NCBI RefSeq assembly: GCF_001625305.1
Contig: NW_017804131.1
Location: 652,885 to 716,884 of the forward strand
Direction of reading: 5' to 3'
Origin: Branchiostoma belcheri
Lineage: Eukaryota > Chordata > Leptocardii > Amphioxiformes > Branchiostomatidae
Length of the DNA: 64,000 bases
Every line of letters starts with the position of its first letter. Positions within the stretch are counted from its first letter, which is position 1. The notes below the pieces were generated by a model. That model was not told the origin of the DNA, searched no databases, and saw only the letters and a list, made by a program, of their open reading frames with translations. The position numbers and the translations under genes are program-made. Positions 10,023-22,779 of this stretch are shown piece after piece.

Positions 10023-13000
10023 TGTCAAGTTTCAGCAGCATTTTACATTGAAACTCAGTATTGTCAATGCTTCTTCAACGATCTTCAAAGCCTCTCGACC
10101 CCCTCTCCATCTCCAGCATACTTGTCTTTGTCAGTCTGCCTGTGTCATCACTGCGGTCTGGACTAAAATAGCTTATCAAAATAATCCAGCTCTTCTCATA
10201 ATCCCATAAACCCCAGCAATCCTTCATGTCCTAAAGTGCTGTGGCTTCTTCAGTTCGAACTTCAAAGGGATTTCTGTGTTTGTTATGATTATGAACCACA
10301 TCAGCCTATTGCCATATGATATTGTTTGCTTTGCGTATAATAATAATACTTCACTTGTTGGTTTAGGTTTGTTGAAAGATGGGTGGATTATTTTGCTGTT
10401 ATGATACAGTGTTATCAGTCTGGTGTTGGTAAGATCATTAATGGTAGGAGATTATCTTACATTATGAAAATAAATCACTTTTACACAATGCAAGTTATAT
10501 TTACTTTAATACATGCTAGTCGCCCTCCCCTCAGATAGGGAAAGTAAATGCTTTTGGCACATTCATCTCTCGTATAGAGAAACACCAGTAATAGGAATGG
10601 TTTCATTATCTGCTATATTCATATACCTTTGATATAATATTTCATAACATAATATGATATTTCATAATTCCGTTTTGGTACGCAAATGTATGTACAACCT
10701 CTGGACAGAGCAGGTTTTATTCTTCTTGAAAGCATTTTTGTTTTGTGGATGAAAAATACTTCATACAATAATCTGTATTTTACAATCCATGTTTCATATC
10801 TAGAGCTGTGTAATGTTGTCTGTCTTCCCACAATTTTGACCGAGCACGTTTCACTCCACTTGTGTGAAAGTAGACCTCTCCGTGTTGTTGTGTGAGCCTA
10901 AGACACCTGTGCCGAGAATAGACTGCTGTGGATTACGCAGCCAGCCGAGCGGCAGATTACGCAGCCTCGGCGTGGCCACTTCCCATGAAGTCTCGCTGCA
11001 CGGTGGTGGAAGTTCATCCGGCATTGGGCATGTAATCAGCTCCTGTGATACAGGGATATACCTCCGTATTCCGCCTGCTTTGAAGCATGAAGGATCCTGA
11101 TGAACAGCAAGAATGGGAGCATTAAGGGCTTTGGAAGTGAGAATTCCGTGATTTGTTCCCAGTGCTGCATTCTAGGACTCCGAGGCAGTCACAAGCTTTG
11201 TACGGTAGATGGAATGAAGAAATATGTCCTGCTCATAATAGACAACTTTTGTGCTGACACACAAATGCCATTTTGGAATAGATAAAGGGAAGGGAGAAAC
11301 TGGAAGATGACTCTAAAATCATAGTCTGATGGGAAACTGAATGTATACCTTGTCATCTTTTCATTGAATTTTTGCAAAGAAATATCCTACAAACAAGAAA
11401 ATGAATTGGTGAGACCTTCAGTCCTTCATCATTTTGACATCTTTTGTCGCTGAAAGGCTACATGTACCTTAGCAGGATGGAACAAAGATTACAGAGTCCC
11501 AAGAAACGTGTTAACTTTGGAGAATCCACTTGCGCAAGCAGGTGTTAAAGTTTGAAATCCGACGAGACATTCATGGACATGAGAAGAATTGTGGTTGTCC
11601 ATTATGGGGATGTGATTTATGCCTGGGCTTACACTGTCCCTGCAAAACGTGACCAGACTGGACCAGATCTTGACAGTTGGTCTCCTTTGCTCCAGGCACT
11701 AGCGGCCGGTACTAGTGTGTACATGAGGCCATACCGATTTTATTCCTTGGTTCTTGGATTAGGAAAAAAATTAGAACAGCGCTTGATTGGAATATTAAGA
11801 TGACAACATAGATTCTGAGAGTCCAAGGTTTGTACACACAATTTCAGGGAGTGAACAGAGTCATGATTAGAAGTACAAGCAAGGACAGGTATTGTTTATC
11901 ATAGTTTTTTTTTATAGATATGTTGTATATAGTACTCCTTGAAACTGTAACTCAAACTAGGCTTTGAATAGGTAGGTAGAAGAGGAAGAAAAAAATGCAC
12001 AAATCCTTTGCATTTTGCTTATCTACCTCAGATCTGCCAGCATCAAAAGTAAAAATCATATAAATGTACTTGCCATTTTATTGTATCGTTGTCATGCAGA
12101 GACACTAAAGGCGGTTACCAAAAAATAATTAAGAGAGGACGCATCAAACGATCTACAGAAAATCTAATTGGCACTCCAGACATGGTGACGTATCCTGCAT
12201 GTGAACTTCAACGTTTAGTATGCAAGACACAGTCTGTTGCACCTCTGCTGGCATTAATTGTCTGGAGGATGTGTTATGTGTCATCACAGGGGAACAATAC
12301 AGCATGTCAAACATGTTTGTCGGACCAGAGAGAACACAAAGTTTCCAGTCTGAAAATTGATTTCAGCAGGTGATAAACTATCCTCGGGCGAAGCTGCGAT
12401 GTTGTTCATCAGTTGGAATTGTCTTCCTGTGCGAAACCTCATCAATATCACTCGTGCACTGTCGTACAATGTATGTGCTCTGCAGAGATAATCCCTGAAT
12501 ACATGTAATTGCATGTGTAAGGAATGTTATCTTCACATACATGTATGCAGGCGGCGTTCAACTTGGGAAGCATCGCTGTGTGCGATCGTCTCTATCTTGA
12601 TTCTCCAGGCTCTGTGTAAGGTTGATTATGGATAAGAGTAACAGTGAAATGGCATTTTTTTCAGCCATGGTAGCATTTTGTAGTCATTACACATTACAAC
12701 CTTGAACCATAGTAGGGGATATGCATTTTAACTGTGATGGAAGAGACTTTAGATGAATTGTAATTGGTGCTTGCCGTTCTAGAGCACACCTACGTTATAA
12801 AGAATAATATGTTTCACTTCCTGTGACAGCTTCCTTTTAATGGCACCACCCATTACATATGTACTTCAATTTAGTATGGATCAAAATTGATTTGCAGTGG
12901 GTGTCACAGAACTGTAGTTGCCAGAGAAACTAAACTGTTAGTTACTCATGCTTGATAAAACAGACAAAGCTCAAAGCTCTTTCCATCTATGATTTCAAGA

Positions 13001-14960
13001 AATCTGCTGCATAATTAATGGCACATTTAGATCCGTATTTTTGAAAAGCAGAATAGCTAAGAGCTAAACGCTAATGTCGTGACACATGTCTGTCTGCATT
13101 GTCAATCAGTTCACACTCCCCTGCACCCAATCTGAGACTGTATATTAATATTTCAGTGTGTATAATTCCTGGCTGTAGCTAAATTGGTCCCAGGGTGACT
13201 GTAATAACCAGTGGCGTCATCATTTCTATGAGTTATTGTGGCCCCCAAGGTCAAAATGGGGGGGGGGTACAACATGTATTGTTGTGGTTTAGCATCCTGA
13301 CTTCAGTCCCTTTTGTTCAAGTGACACGTTTTGTTAATCAACATTCAGCTCACTGTCCAAATTTGAGACAACGATGTTGATAATCATATAAAAGGCAAAT
13401 CTCTGTTATAAATCTTTGATATTATTTTTTAGCCCAACTTCTTTTGCATTATTAATGACAACGTCAAACAGAAATTTAGCAAGGGAGTCAAGATGAAATA
13501 AAAGGTTATCAAAACAAGTGTGGGGGTTCGGATATCCATAAATTGCTTGGCGTAATAAAACTGTATGGAGCTATTGTTCTGTTTCTTATGCAACAAGAGG
13601 TGCTTTTTTATTTGCTAACCAAAGAGTAAGAGTTCAGTAAACAAAATTAATGTTTGTGCTAATTGTAAGTGGCCCAACTAGTTTTTCTGACCTTGGTGGG
13701 TGGGCATGTTGTGAACTTATGAACTCTAGCGTGACATTAAATAGTAACCTCTTCGTAAAAGAAGCCATCTCAGCCTATTTATAGTGGTTTGCCCTCTACA
13801 TACTCCTCTCCAAACCTTCCCTTGACATTCAGGGTCCTTCAGGGACTTTTAATCTCATTCTAGGGAAGATAATTTATTAGATTCCTGTAGAAATAGCTGA
13901 TTGGGTGAATACAGGGGAAAGAAACATCAATCACGTTTCGTTAGATTGCTGTAGGTGGCTCTGACAGGACGATCTTATCATAGATAGGTTTTTGACAGTA
14001 GGGTAGGCAAGTAATATCTGGGCTTTGGAGGAGGAGCTTTATTAAATACATATGAAAGCATACTGTAGTTACTCTAATAACTGCAAATCTTTGGTTTACA
14101 AGCTCATAAAATGTTTCAGGTAACACATGACATGGTAGACTAAAGATTAGGCAGTTATGCACAAATGTACAAACTCACTGAACTGTTCCTCTAATACATG
14201 AGATTTGCATGTATTAGACTATCGCAGTTTAATTATTTGTACAAATGCAGTATGTATGTACAGTATATTCAAACATTTCCTGTGTAATCTCAACTATAAT
14301 TTTCACCCAGGCAAAGCGTATATATTGCTATGTGACAATTAGAACACATTGTAACACATTGTAACAAGCCTTCCTCATACATGCACTATTTACACCTGGA
14401 AATAATCGTCAGATCCCTGAGGAAGGTTTCCATAGCACTGTTCTATCTGTGTCCACAAACTGACCTTCGCCTGTACTGTACCCAGGCAAGGAGACACACT
14501 CCCATTTAGAAAATTGGTGGAATGGGAGATGATAGACTGTTCCCTGCTTGGGGCAGATTGGGCATGGCTGACCCAAGGTAGCTTTAATTGAATTAAGGGC
14601 GCACAGGGCAATCTTTTACCTGGCCGTATAATCCCAACAGTCAGGTCTAAAGGTGGACCTGTAACTTAAGGTTTTTTCTGAAGGTCAGAGGGTGTAACAT
14701 AGTACTATTGCTGCTGTTGGTAATTACATTTCTAGTAGATTTTGAAGATTTTAGGAGGAAGGAACGCATTACTGTCTGGTAAACGGAATTTTCATCGGGA
14801 ACGTTATACCATGGGATATCCCCTGTTGGGACATAAACTATTTTCTCTCATCAATAATGCAGTAATTGTTTGAATACGGCAATAGGTCTCTTAGGAAGTA
14901 CGGTGTTCACAGGTTTCCAAAATGTAGTCTGGCTGGAATGCGGGCTATGAACTCCTTTCC
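10023..14960. other. Long non-coding stretch
   Basis: No exon or mobile element was recognised over about 4.9 kb. Local features are a GC-richer patch at 10860-11100 and a unique-looking block at about 12360-12500. There is also a short G run at 13257-13267 and a doubled ACACATTGTA near 14345-14362. The ORFs here (up to 94 codons) have no family resemblance I can name. Confidence 0.45.
10931..10966. repeat. Direct repeat GATTACGCAGCC, two exact copies
   Basis: GATTACGCAGCC at 10931-10942 recurs exactly at 10955-10966, 24 bp apart centre to centre, inside a GC-rich patch of otherwise AT-rich DNA. ATTACGCA resembles bZIP (C/EBP-ATF or PAR-type) composite sites, so it could be a paired binding site. 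That reading is inference. Confidence 0.5.
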
Positions 14961-15067
14961 TAATCTCCAAGCAGATATTGGGAGGCAAAATCAGTGTATT
15001 TCCCTAGCTGCCATTTCTGTTTCAAATTGCCTTCACAGTTTTGAACAGAAATGAACAGCTAGGAAAA
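14961..15067. mobile_element. Family A MITE left end followed by a hairpin
   Basis: TAATCTCCAAGCAGATATTGGG begins at 14961 and matches the family A left end. It is followed at 14999-15067 by an imperfect inverted repeat: TTTCCCTAGCTG..TTTCTGTT against AACAGAAA..CAGCTAGGAAA, with a loop of about 12 bp. No matching right end was found nearby, so this is either a truncated copy or a divergent subfamily. Confidence 0.5.
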
Positions 15068-17134
15068 TGTAAGAATTCTATTCCATTGTAGGAAGAGGTA
15101 AACATCGCCATCCATTCATACGCACGTGCAGTTCTACATGCAGTTTTACGAACTTGCTCCTAATTGATTGAACATGTGCTCTGTGAAAAAATGACCATTT
15201 CGGTCCTAATTGGGTCCCTGATAGCTTCTTAATTGGGTTTTTCCCTTCCCACCTGCTATTTTAGTCATCATTCTACCTACTTTTTTTTCAGGCTTTCTAA
15301 TTCCAGACAACAAATTGTCTCATTTATGTGGAGTAAGAAAGGTAAGGAAGGAAGTAAACAACATTGATGTAATACGAACTTGTACATGTACAGTATGTTA
15401 TGCTTTATCAACTCAAATTTTCTTTTATCTATAGCGTTACTAAAAGCAGATGTTCACATAAAATCACAATCAGTGTTTTCCAATTATTTCCTTGTCCCAA
15501 TTTTGCATTTTGATCTGGAGCCATACCAATTTATTTTCTTGGTTCTCTGGCCTACATGTATGTAGGTAAAATGTTAGCAACAGGATAACATGAAAACTGA
15601 GAACCGTGTTCCCCAAAACATGGGCTCTGTTTGATGTTGAAATTCCGGTCAAATCCTGTATAGTGAGTGAGTGTGAGCATAATTTCTTAGAATGAGAGAG
15701 CCCCAATATTTTAGTGATGTAGCCAAAATGAACATTGATTTGATTTGTGTTCTTTGTGACAAGTAATGGATTGGTATTGTCAAAATCACAGCAAAGGCAG
15801 GTTCGCAAAGGCTAACAAAGCTGCAAAGAAATTGTATTAATTACTCAACTTGATTAGCAGGTTGATACTGTTTCTGGCATAGATTTATCAGACATGTTTG
15901 AAACACATTTGGAGGCTGTCTGTTATACATTCCTGCATGACTAGAGAATTTGGTAGTGTGGCTTCAACAAGTCACCTATATCTGACTGGTGCATTTTGTA
16001 CTGGGTTCACCTCAGGACAATCTTACCAACCCAAAGGATCATTGAATTTAATATGTGTACCTGTACAAGATTTCCAAGTATAGTGATATGATATTTCATT
16101 GGTAACTAAGGATCTACAATTTGATTTGTTGAAAAATGTGATGCTACGATCAACTTCAGTAAATATATGAGAAGAGAACCCATCTTGATATGATCAGTTT
16201 TTATCTGTTTTTATGTTGACCCTTGCTGAATTTTTATCTAATATTATCTGAGAACCAGGTACTTGAATTGACATGGTCTTATGTAATAATGCTATAAAGT
16301 ATACTTGAATCTGTTTTTAAATTAATGTCATACTTAAGATATGCATTGGAAGTGATGGTATGGATGTAACTGTGCCAGACTGGCCTCTATTGATATCTAA
16401 CTGAAATGGATATGACTAGTGGAGGTGAACTTTCAAATTGAATTAAGTTCTGCCAACGATGTTCAGCTTTCTGGCAAGGACTCTCTAAAAACAGGTCAGG
16501 TGGTAGGGGCGAAGGGAACATGTTCCGAGTAATGTAGATTCAGCACAGAGCCTGGAATTCATGGAATATTTGTGGTCTTTTTGTGGACTGTTCCATTTTG
16601 TGGAGTTGAGAGGGGGGGTAAAGCATTGTGGTAGACATTGGTGGGAAGAAAAGGACATTGATCTCAGTGTTGTTTTTTTGCTTGAAAACTTGAAAACGTT
16701 TATTTTTATGTAAATATATATGATCATATACACATTAGTATCTTTCTTTGCAAATCTTATTCCTTGTCTTTGTAAAGTTCCAAATGGTGGACATTTTCAA
16801 AGTCATAAGTCAGGTGATGTAAAACTGAAACCAATATGTTATGTGACTGGAACATTTCAATCTTTCACTGCTGAATTTTTCAGTGACATCTCTGTCCATC
16901 TGGCATATTCTCAGTCAGAACTGATGACCTAACTCCTGTGGCAAACCAGCTGGAAAATTGTGGATTTGCAGAAGCCAACTCGAAAGACAGCGAAGAAAAA
17001 TCTATCAATGAAAGTAGACTTTTTTGTAAGAAAGTGGACTTGGTATATCATGAATTGGTTGACATTATGGTCATATGGCCTTGTGGTCAACCAGTCAGGC
17101 AAAGTTATAAGCAAAATGTTCGTGTTTGAGGAGA
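15068..17134. other. Non-coding stretch, nothing recognised
   Basis: Short frames only (largest 112 codons, minus, 15470-15808), none with recognisable motifs. The 16720-17157 interval has three overlapping plus-strand frames. Because they disagree in frame I do not accept any as an exon. Confidence 0.45.
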
Positions 17135-17210
17135 GGGATGTCTCAGGCACGCGTTAAAGAACCCACCAATCTTATTGATTAGGATAGGGGTCCATCCCTG
17201 TGTGTGTTAA
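17135..17210 (+). mobile_element. SINE-like fragment with a GTTAAAGAACCCACC core
   Basis: Contains GCACGCGTTAAAGAACCCACC followed by AATCTTATTGATTAGGATA and GGGGTCCATCCC. From memory, closely similar blocks (CACGTTAAAGAACCCACCAC) occur as a conserved part of SINEs in many marine invertebrates and amphioxus. No promoter boxes are visible immediately upstream, so this would be a truncated copy. The family assignment is recollection, not a search result. Confidence 0.35.
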
Positions 17211-18498
17211 TTAAACCTACATGTATTGTAACTCTATCAATATACAAAACTGGTTTACAGGAGGCAAACAATAAACAAGCATGAATTAGGACACTTCAAC
17301 ATAGTCAGGAAGTTTTGAAAATTACACCCATCTTTCTAAGCAAAGCCTTCCTATCCCATTCTGTATACAGTACATGATGTATTGATGTAACACATCCCTA
17401 ATGAGTGGATTTAGATGCTGGCAGTGTTTGCTAATGCCTGGTAAATTGTCTGTAAGCCAAGCATTCCACATTTATGACAGACATTGTGCAGCAGGCCTGT
17501 CCAAATCTTATCAGGGAGTTTCCCCTCTGTTGACAGACTATACCAGCTTTGGTAGATGTCTGTCGGAAGAAATGATATCCCTTGCTCACAATCACAGCTT
17601 GGGTCTATACTTTGGTAGGATATCATGTTCCTCTCAAGCTCTGGAATAAATATATATGCATATACAACTCCGTGTAGAATTTAATATTACAGATTTAACA
17701 GGCTTGGACAAATTTCATGTGTCATTCCTCTTTACCTAACCAGAATTTACCATTTTGGAGCCATTTGACCTTTTGATCTGGTCCTTAATTGTATGTCATT
17801 AATGTGTACCGTGCATTTCTTCCCATCACATCCTTAAATTGTAGGATGGTTGGCATCTAAACTCTGCAATGCTTTTAAATGAAGAAAGAAACTAAGTCAA
17901 TACAATCTGTTGCCATTTTTAATAATTGATTGACTGATAGCATTTGACTATGACGTACTTAATTATGATAATGAACAAGTTTAAGTTGATTTTGGAGTCT
18001 TTTCATTGAGATTGAAATCAACTTCAAAGTAAACCTGATGTCCTACATACATGTAGACCTTTGTAGTGAAACGTTTTCATTGTATTGTCCCATCACCCAC
18101 TTATAGTCTATCACAACAAAGTCTTTTACAATTTAAGGGCCTAAAAGCCACTTTTCTTACAGGAAATGGCTTCTTTCAAAATGTATGGGTGTCCAAGGAT
18201 ATGAATATCTAGGGAAATCTGTGGGCACCTTTGATTTGATTGACCCCATTCTTTTATATGATTTGTCCTGATCTATTTGACATCTGGCGACATAATTTCC
18301 AATCAGTCCCCCCAAAATGTTCCTCCAAGGATTGGGGGGCAATTCTGCGTCTTTGAAAGTGGGCTGAAACAAATCAAATGCAGGGGGTCTCCTTTTGTTT
18401 AGACTGTCTGAGGTAAATATTTGCATTTTTTGGGACAGTGCCAATTTGTTACCCTTTTTCCCTGGAGAGACATGTTCAGGAGAGGATTGCTATTCAGT
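17211..18498. other. Non-coding stretch with one small inverted repeat
   Basis: Contains a weak inverted repeat around 17982-18025 (AAGTTGATTTT against GAAATCAACTT). No coding feature is supported. Confidence 0.5.
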
Positions 18499-18560
18499 AC
18501 TGTAAATTGTGAAATATTATGTACACATTTTTTTGCGGTAACTGTTTCACTGTGAGTGTA
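18499..18560. mobile_element. Family D MITE fragment
   Basis: TACTGTAAATTGTGAAATA at 18499 and TTTTTTTGCGGTAACTG near 18529 resemble the left end and adjacent GCGGT motif of family D copies at 27226 and 40140. No right end was found, so the copy appears truncated. Confidence 0.4.
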
Positions 18561-18939
18561 TTGCAACATGATCATTTGGTGTGCCCCTGGTTGTATTTTT
18601 ATGGTTGTTTCAGCCACAAACTTGAAACAGTGTGAAATCTTCTTGTTCCGTCCTTGCGAACTGAGATGAATTTACAGTAGCTAGTACAGTACCAAGGTGA
18701 CCTAAGCTCATACATTTGATTGCCCGGAGAGAACTTCTGGTGGCTGTCTTTTTTATAACCCTGCCCATGGGGCTTTGCTGCCTGGTCAGATGGCTCCCAT
18801 GAGGCATTGCAAAGAGCCTACCAGCTTTGCCAACCAAGTCATGTAGTTGGCCAGCCTGGGTGGTAAAATTGCCAAGTAGATGTATTGCTTTGGCTTGGTT
18901 TTGTAACATTGTGGTGCTAACCACTGAAACAACTAGGGG

Positions 18940-19020
18940 CGAGTAGAAACTTGAAAACCCTTGGCTTGTGGGAATCGAACCCAGGACGCCAGCTCGAGAG
19001 CCCAACACACCAACCTTTAA
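18940..19020 (-). mobile_element. tRNA-derived SINE fragment (Pol III A and B boxes)
   Basis: On the minus strand, GGTTCGATTCC (complement of 18971-18981) is an exact match to the Pol III B-box consensus. TGGTGTGTTGG (complement of 19002-19012) is an A-box-like sequence at normal distance upstream. The segment does not fold into a full tRNA, so a tRNA-derived SINE or tRNA pseudogene is more likely than a functional tRNA. It lies inside a 205-codon minus-strand frame (18610-19227), which is the longest ORF of the window and is most simply explained as repeat-derived. Confidence 0.55.
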
Positions 19021-19163
19021 AAGTGTGGACCTGTTAGACATGTCAGTTGGTGGCACTTGAACCACACTGTTACATTTTTCGGCTTCTTTCTTCTTGTAGC
19101 ATTCTGTGCATCTTTCAGGTGCCACAGTTTCTTCATAGGGTGCCCAGAACACATTGGAAAACA

Positions 19164-19178
19164 GCTGCAGCCAGATAT
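19164..19178. mobile_element. Solo family A MITE end
   Basis: ATATCTGCTTGGAAC matches the inverted right end of family A. No left partner was identified nearby, so it is probably a truncated or highly diverged copy. Confidence 0.35.
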
Positions 19179-20640
19179 CTGCTTGGAACAGGGTTGGTAC
19201 AATGGAAACCCCCGATGAACAGCACACAAACTTGAAATCTACACTGCCATTCTCATCTGGTCTCAGGTTTCCGTGAAATTGTGCATTTCATCTCTGTGGC
19301 CTTGCACTAGTGTCTTACAAGGCAAGGTCGGCTATAATGGGGAAAGTGGGGGAGAGGTGTTGCCGGTGATCTCCATGCTCCTGGCATGCGCTGAAAAGTA
19401 ATTCCAGAAGTCTGCACCTGACCTTGTCCCTCAGAGTACCATAGATCTCGAAATATTCGCAAAGGTTTCATGTCAGCAGTAGAGGCAAGTCATACAATCA
19501 TACCTTGTGAAGAATGATGACTTTTAGCCTGGTGACCAAACCTATTTTAGCTGCTAAACTTAAGTCCCCTAGCCTTGACCCTGTCTGCACATTGTGAAGA
19601 GGATGAAAGACACTCTGCAGTTAGAGTAGCTTTGGTGACAAGGCTAGCTGATCCTGTGAGTGATGCACTCTAGATATCTGTGGGCCCACCATAAACTTCA
19701 AAGATTGCTAGCTCCTCTCTCTTCTACTGTGAAATGAAGTCCTCTCCAACTAATTTACAGTAAAAATCACACTGGCCAGAAATACAGGTGTTCATCCTGC
19801 TGTAGTGTCTGCCTGGTAGGTAAAGCGCCTTGTTAATTTTATGCAGTAATGAGCTCTTAAAGAAGTATAAAACGACCAATTAAGGAGCATAAACTGGATG
19901 ATTTGGTTGCTTACAAGATACAGAGCCCTCATAAAGTCAGAGACAAAAGTCTCACAAAGTAATTGGGGTGAAGATTTGGTGGAGTGTTTGGGGATCAGAG
20001 CACAAGTGGAACAGTGTGTTGCCTTTCCTCAGGAGAAATTTTCTAAACCCCAGCCTGGTCAGGGATATGCCCTTTCGATTATCCTTTATAGGTTAAGTAA
20101 ATGGAAGGCTAGATCAAGCAATCAGTGTTAGATGGGGTGGATATTGGCAGGAACAAAGGCTTCTGAACAAAAAATTAGCCTGGGTCCTGGTGTCACTTAT
20201 ATCATTAGTCCCTCATCCTGTCTCGACTTGTGTGGCTTTTACATTGGTTGTTATGTTGCTGTACACAGTTTACTTTGAGTGAGAATTGGCAGGAATAGCT
20301 TTTATCTTATAATGATTTGATGAAGCACATTATGAAAAGACTTCTCTGCTGCAGACGCTTTATTCTTCTTTATATTAATATTATATCTGAGGCTGGTTAT
20401 TTAAAATGGTCTATATCAGTATATGTATAAGTGTATGAAGACTAGTATGAATGTAAAAGACAAGATTAGGTGTCTGTATGTTGCCCAAAGATATCACAGC
20501 TCTTGCTTTCTCTTCAGTAAACTGTTATGGTAGACGTACTATGGTACATGTATAATTATTCTGAAGACTTGGAAGATATTTTGACTCTCAACAGTGGTTT
20601 ATACCAGCTAGACAGACTGACTGTCTTTTTGGGGAATAGA
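19179..20640. other. Non-coding stretch, nothing recognised
   Basis: Short chance frames only. No repeat family or exon was recognised. Confidence 0.5.
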
Positions 20641-21200
20641 GAGGTTACAGTGGCGGGCGCGGGGTCAGGGTATGGCATACCAGGGCAGTCCTGGGGAGGG
20701 CGGCACAGGAATAACTTGCATTCTGTCCCAACACTTTACATGGATGGCACCACACTTCCATGTAGAATCTGGGTGCTGTGAGGGAGATGGTAAGGTCTGA
20801 GGTCTAATGGACAGATCCAGGGCCAGGGTTGGTGTGGGAGAGCAGTAGAGGCACAGAAATAACATACATTTTGTACATTGTGCCCCAACAGTTAGCCTCT
20901 ACCAGGCTTTGGGAAGTGGCTGGAAAGAGTACAAATTGGCGAAACAGACATGTGCATAGTGCCAGGGGAGTTGGTCCACTAAAGAGCAGAAAACTGTACT
21001 TTTTAGTCCACCAATTTCCCTGGCATGTTTATTCCCTGTCTATTTGGCCAATTTCTGCTCTTTCCAGCCCTTCCCAAAGTCTGGTAGTAGAGGCTAGTGT
21101 GTACTGTCCAGCTTCAGTGTCAGGGTCTGGTATGGGAGGGCAGGAGAAGAAAATGCAGGGCATGCTGATGAAGATAGGGATGGCACCACGGGGATGAAGG
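20641..21200. repeat. Locally duplicated region around the fold-back
   Basis: Short blocks recur around the hairpin. A GGTCAGGGTATGG / GGTCTGGTATGGGAGGG motif appears at about 20662 and 21123. An ACAGGAATAACTTGCATT / ACAGAAATAACATACATT block appears at about 20706 and 20853, followed each time by CCCAACA. This suggests successive local duplications. The 84- and 122-codon plus-strand frames across it are not considered genes. Confidence 0.5.
20893..21096. mobile_element. Fold-back element, arms of about 90 bp
   Basis: TAGCCTCTACCAGGCTTTGG (from 20893) through TGGTCCACTAAA (about 20984) is the imperfect reverse complement of TTTAGTCCACCA (about 21003) through CCAAAGTCTGGTAGTAGAGG (to 21094). 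It shares GGAAGTGGCTGGAAAGAG, AAATTGGC and the CCAGGG blocks. The loop is only about 18 bp (GAGCAGAAAACTGTACTT). It would extrude as one long hairpin and may be a fold-back transposon or inverted duplication. Confidence 0.75.
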
Positions 21201-22517
21201 GATGAATGTTACAGAGATATACAAGCAAGCGATGGTCATGTCAGGGCCGTAAGGTCAGAATAGATGGCTGTAGGGTCAGAAGCAAACATGTCGGGGTGGA
21301 ATTCTAGCCATACTGAAACTACCGCTGACCACTGCTGCATATACATCTGTAGCATAAGATGATGGAATATGGGAGCAAGTAGCCATTTAGATTCACCTAG
21401 ACAAGATGTCATGAAAGTCACTCGAAATACTAGGTACATTGATAGAGACATTGAAATAACTTGTCAAGGAGGGGGTACAACATCTCTATTGTTGGAAAAC
21501 ATCAAACAGAAAGTGCCGAAATGCAAAAATTTCCACCGGATTAAGTAGAGTCAGGTAGCACTTAGGAAAAAATCTGCCCCATGGCTTCGCCCACATCAAA
21601 GAAAAATATTTCAAATACATGCTAACTGTCGCTTGTTAGGTCTATGTAGAAGAGAAGTAGATATGATATGGGTCAGCCTCTGTGAGGTCCGGGGTCGCCG
21701 CTCGGCATGAAAAAGGCGAGACCTCCACATACCAGACATATTGATTGGCCCATTGACACCTCTTGACATGTGCATGTGGGCATGACTGGCGGCATGATTG
21801 TTTTGAATGGGGTTATGATATGGCTTGAACTGTGCCGACACTGGGTCACGAGCCCACACCATGCTTCAAAGGAAAACAAAGAATATCTAAGCCCAAAATT
21901 TCTAGACTAAATGTATCTCTCACCTTTCATCACTTAGATACATGCATCATCCCACTGTTATGCTATACATTTATATGTACATGTATACATGTATATGGGT
22001 GTATATTCACTCCTATAGAATAGAGACAATAGACAAGATAGAGATTTAGGTTATAATAGTTTCTGGCACCATTGCCATTGTAAAATTGTGATGTTCGTCT
22101 CTGAGTGATCTTTGAATATAGTCTGAAATACAATTTACAGTGACATGTATTCAGACATCCTACAACTACAAAAATGTAATGCTCAATGTTATTACGAGGT
22201 TTTCTTTCAATGACAATTATTTGTTTGTTTTTCCTGTCAATACATGTCCACGGATTGAATGACACACTTGCTGACAGATAATCTCTTTCTTCTTTTCCAT
22301 GCCTGGTGCCTGCTGATGCTGTGATGTGATGATATGACCTTGCAACTCCTGGTGTGTTCTCTGTGGTACTGATGCTGATGCTGATTTCTTGTGCTGAATT
22401 AAACAGGTGTGTATATTATCATGATCACCAAAGAAATGCTTTATAATAATATGCTTAACATGGTTTTCGAACGAAACAAAATTGTATCACTATATGGACA
22501 TATGATACACACCAATG
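21201..22517. other. Non-coding stretch, nothing recognised
   Basis: Includes a TACATGTA-rich patch at 21970-22000 and a GATGCTGATG-type simple repeat near 22312-22384. No exon is supported. Confidence 0.5.
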
Positions 22518-22601
22518 CACACACACACACACACACACACATACACACACACACATACACACACACACATACACACACACACACACACACGCACACACAC
22601 A
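22518..22601. repeat. Interrupted (CA)n microsatellite, about 84 bp
   Basis: Alternating CA with a few AT or GC interruptions. The sequence is alternating purine-pyrimidine and so could adopt Z-DNA. The ORFs reading TH or CV repeats across it are artefacts. Confidence 0.95.
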
Positions 22602-22779
22602 AAATTCACACCTAAAAGTTTCAACCATTTTCAAACTTGATGTCAAAATGCCATCCATGCGTGAAGAGACTTCTTGCCAAGATAATCTATACACGGTACA
22701 TGGTTTGTCAATACACTTTTCTACCCTGCACTTTAGCCACTATCTCAATGCAGTATCTTAATAGAATGTCAGACGGACT

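Noticed and set aside
13257-13267. Poly-G runs here and at 50457 and 58741
   Set aside because: Single short homopolymers without the four-tract spacing needed for a convincing G-quadruplex.
16720-17157. Possible exon suggested by three consecutive plus-strand ORFs
   Set aside because: The frames conflict, splice sites are not convincing, and the right end runs into a SINE-like fragment.
18610-19227. 205-codon minus-strand ORF, the longest in the window
   Set aside because: It contains a Pol III B-box and a MITE end, so it is repeat-derived. No domain was recognised.
22409-22694. ORFs reading HTHT or VCVC repeats
   Set aside because: Produced by the CA microsatellite.
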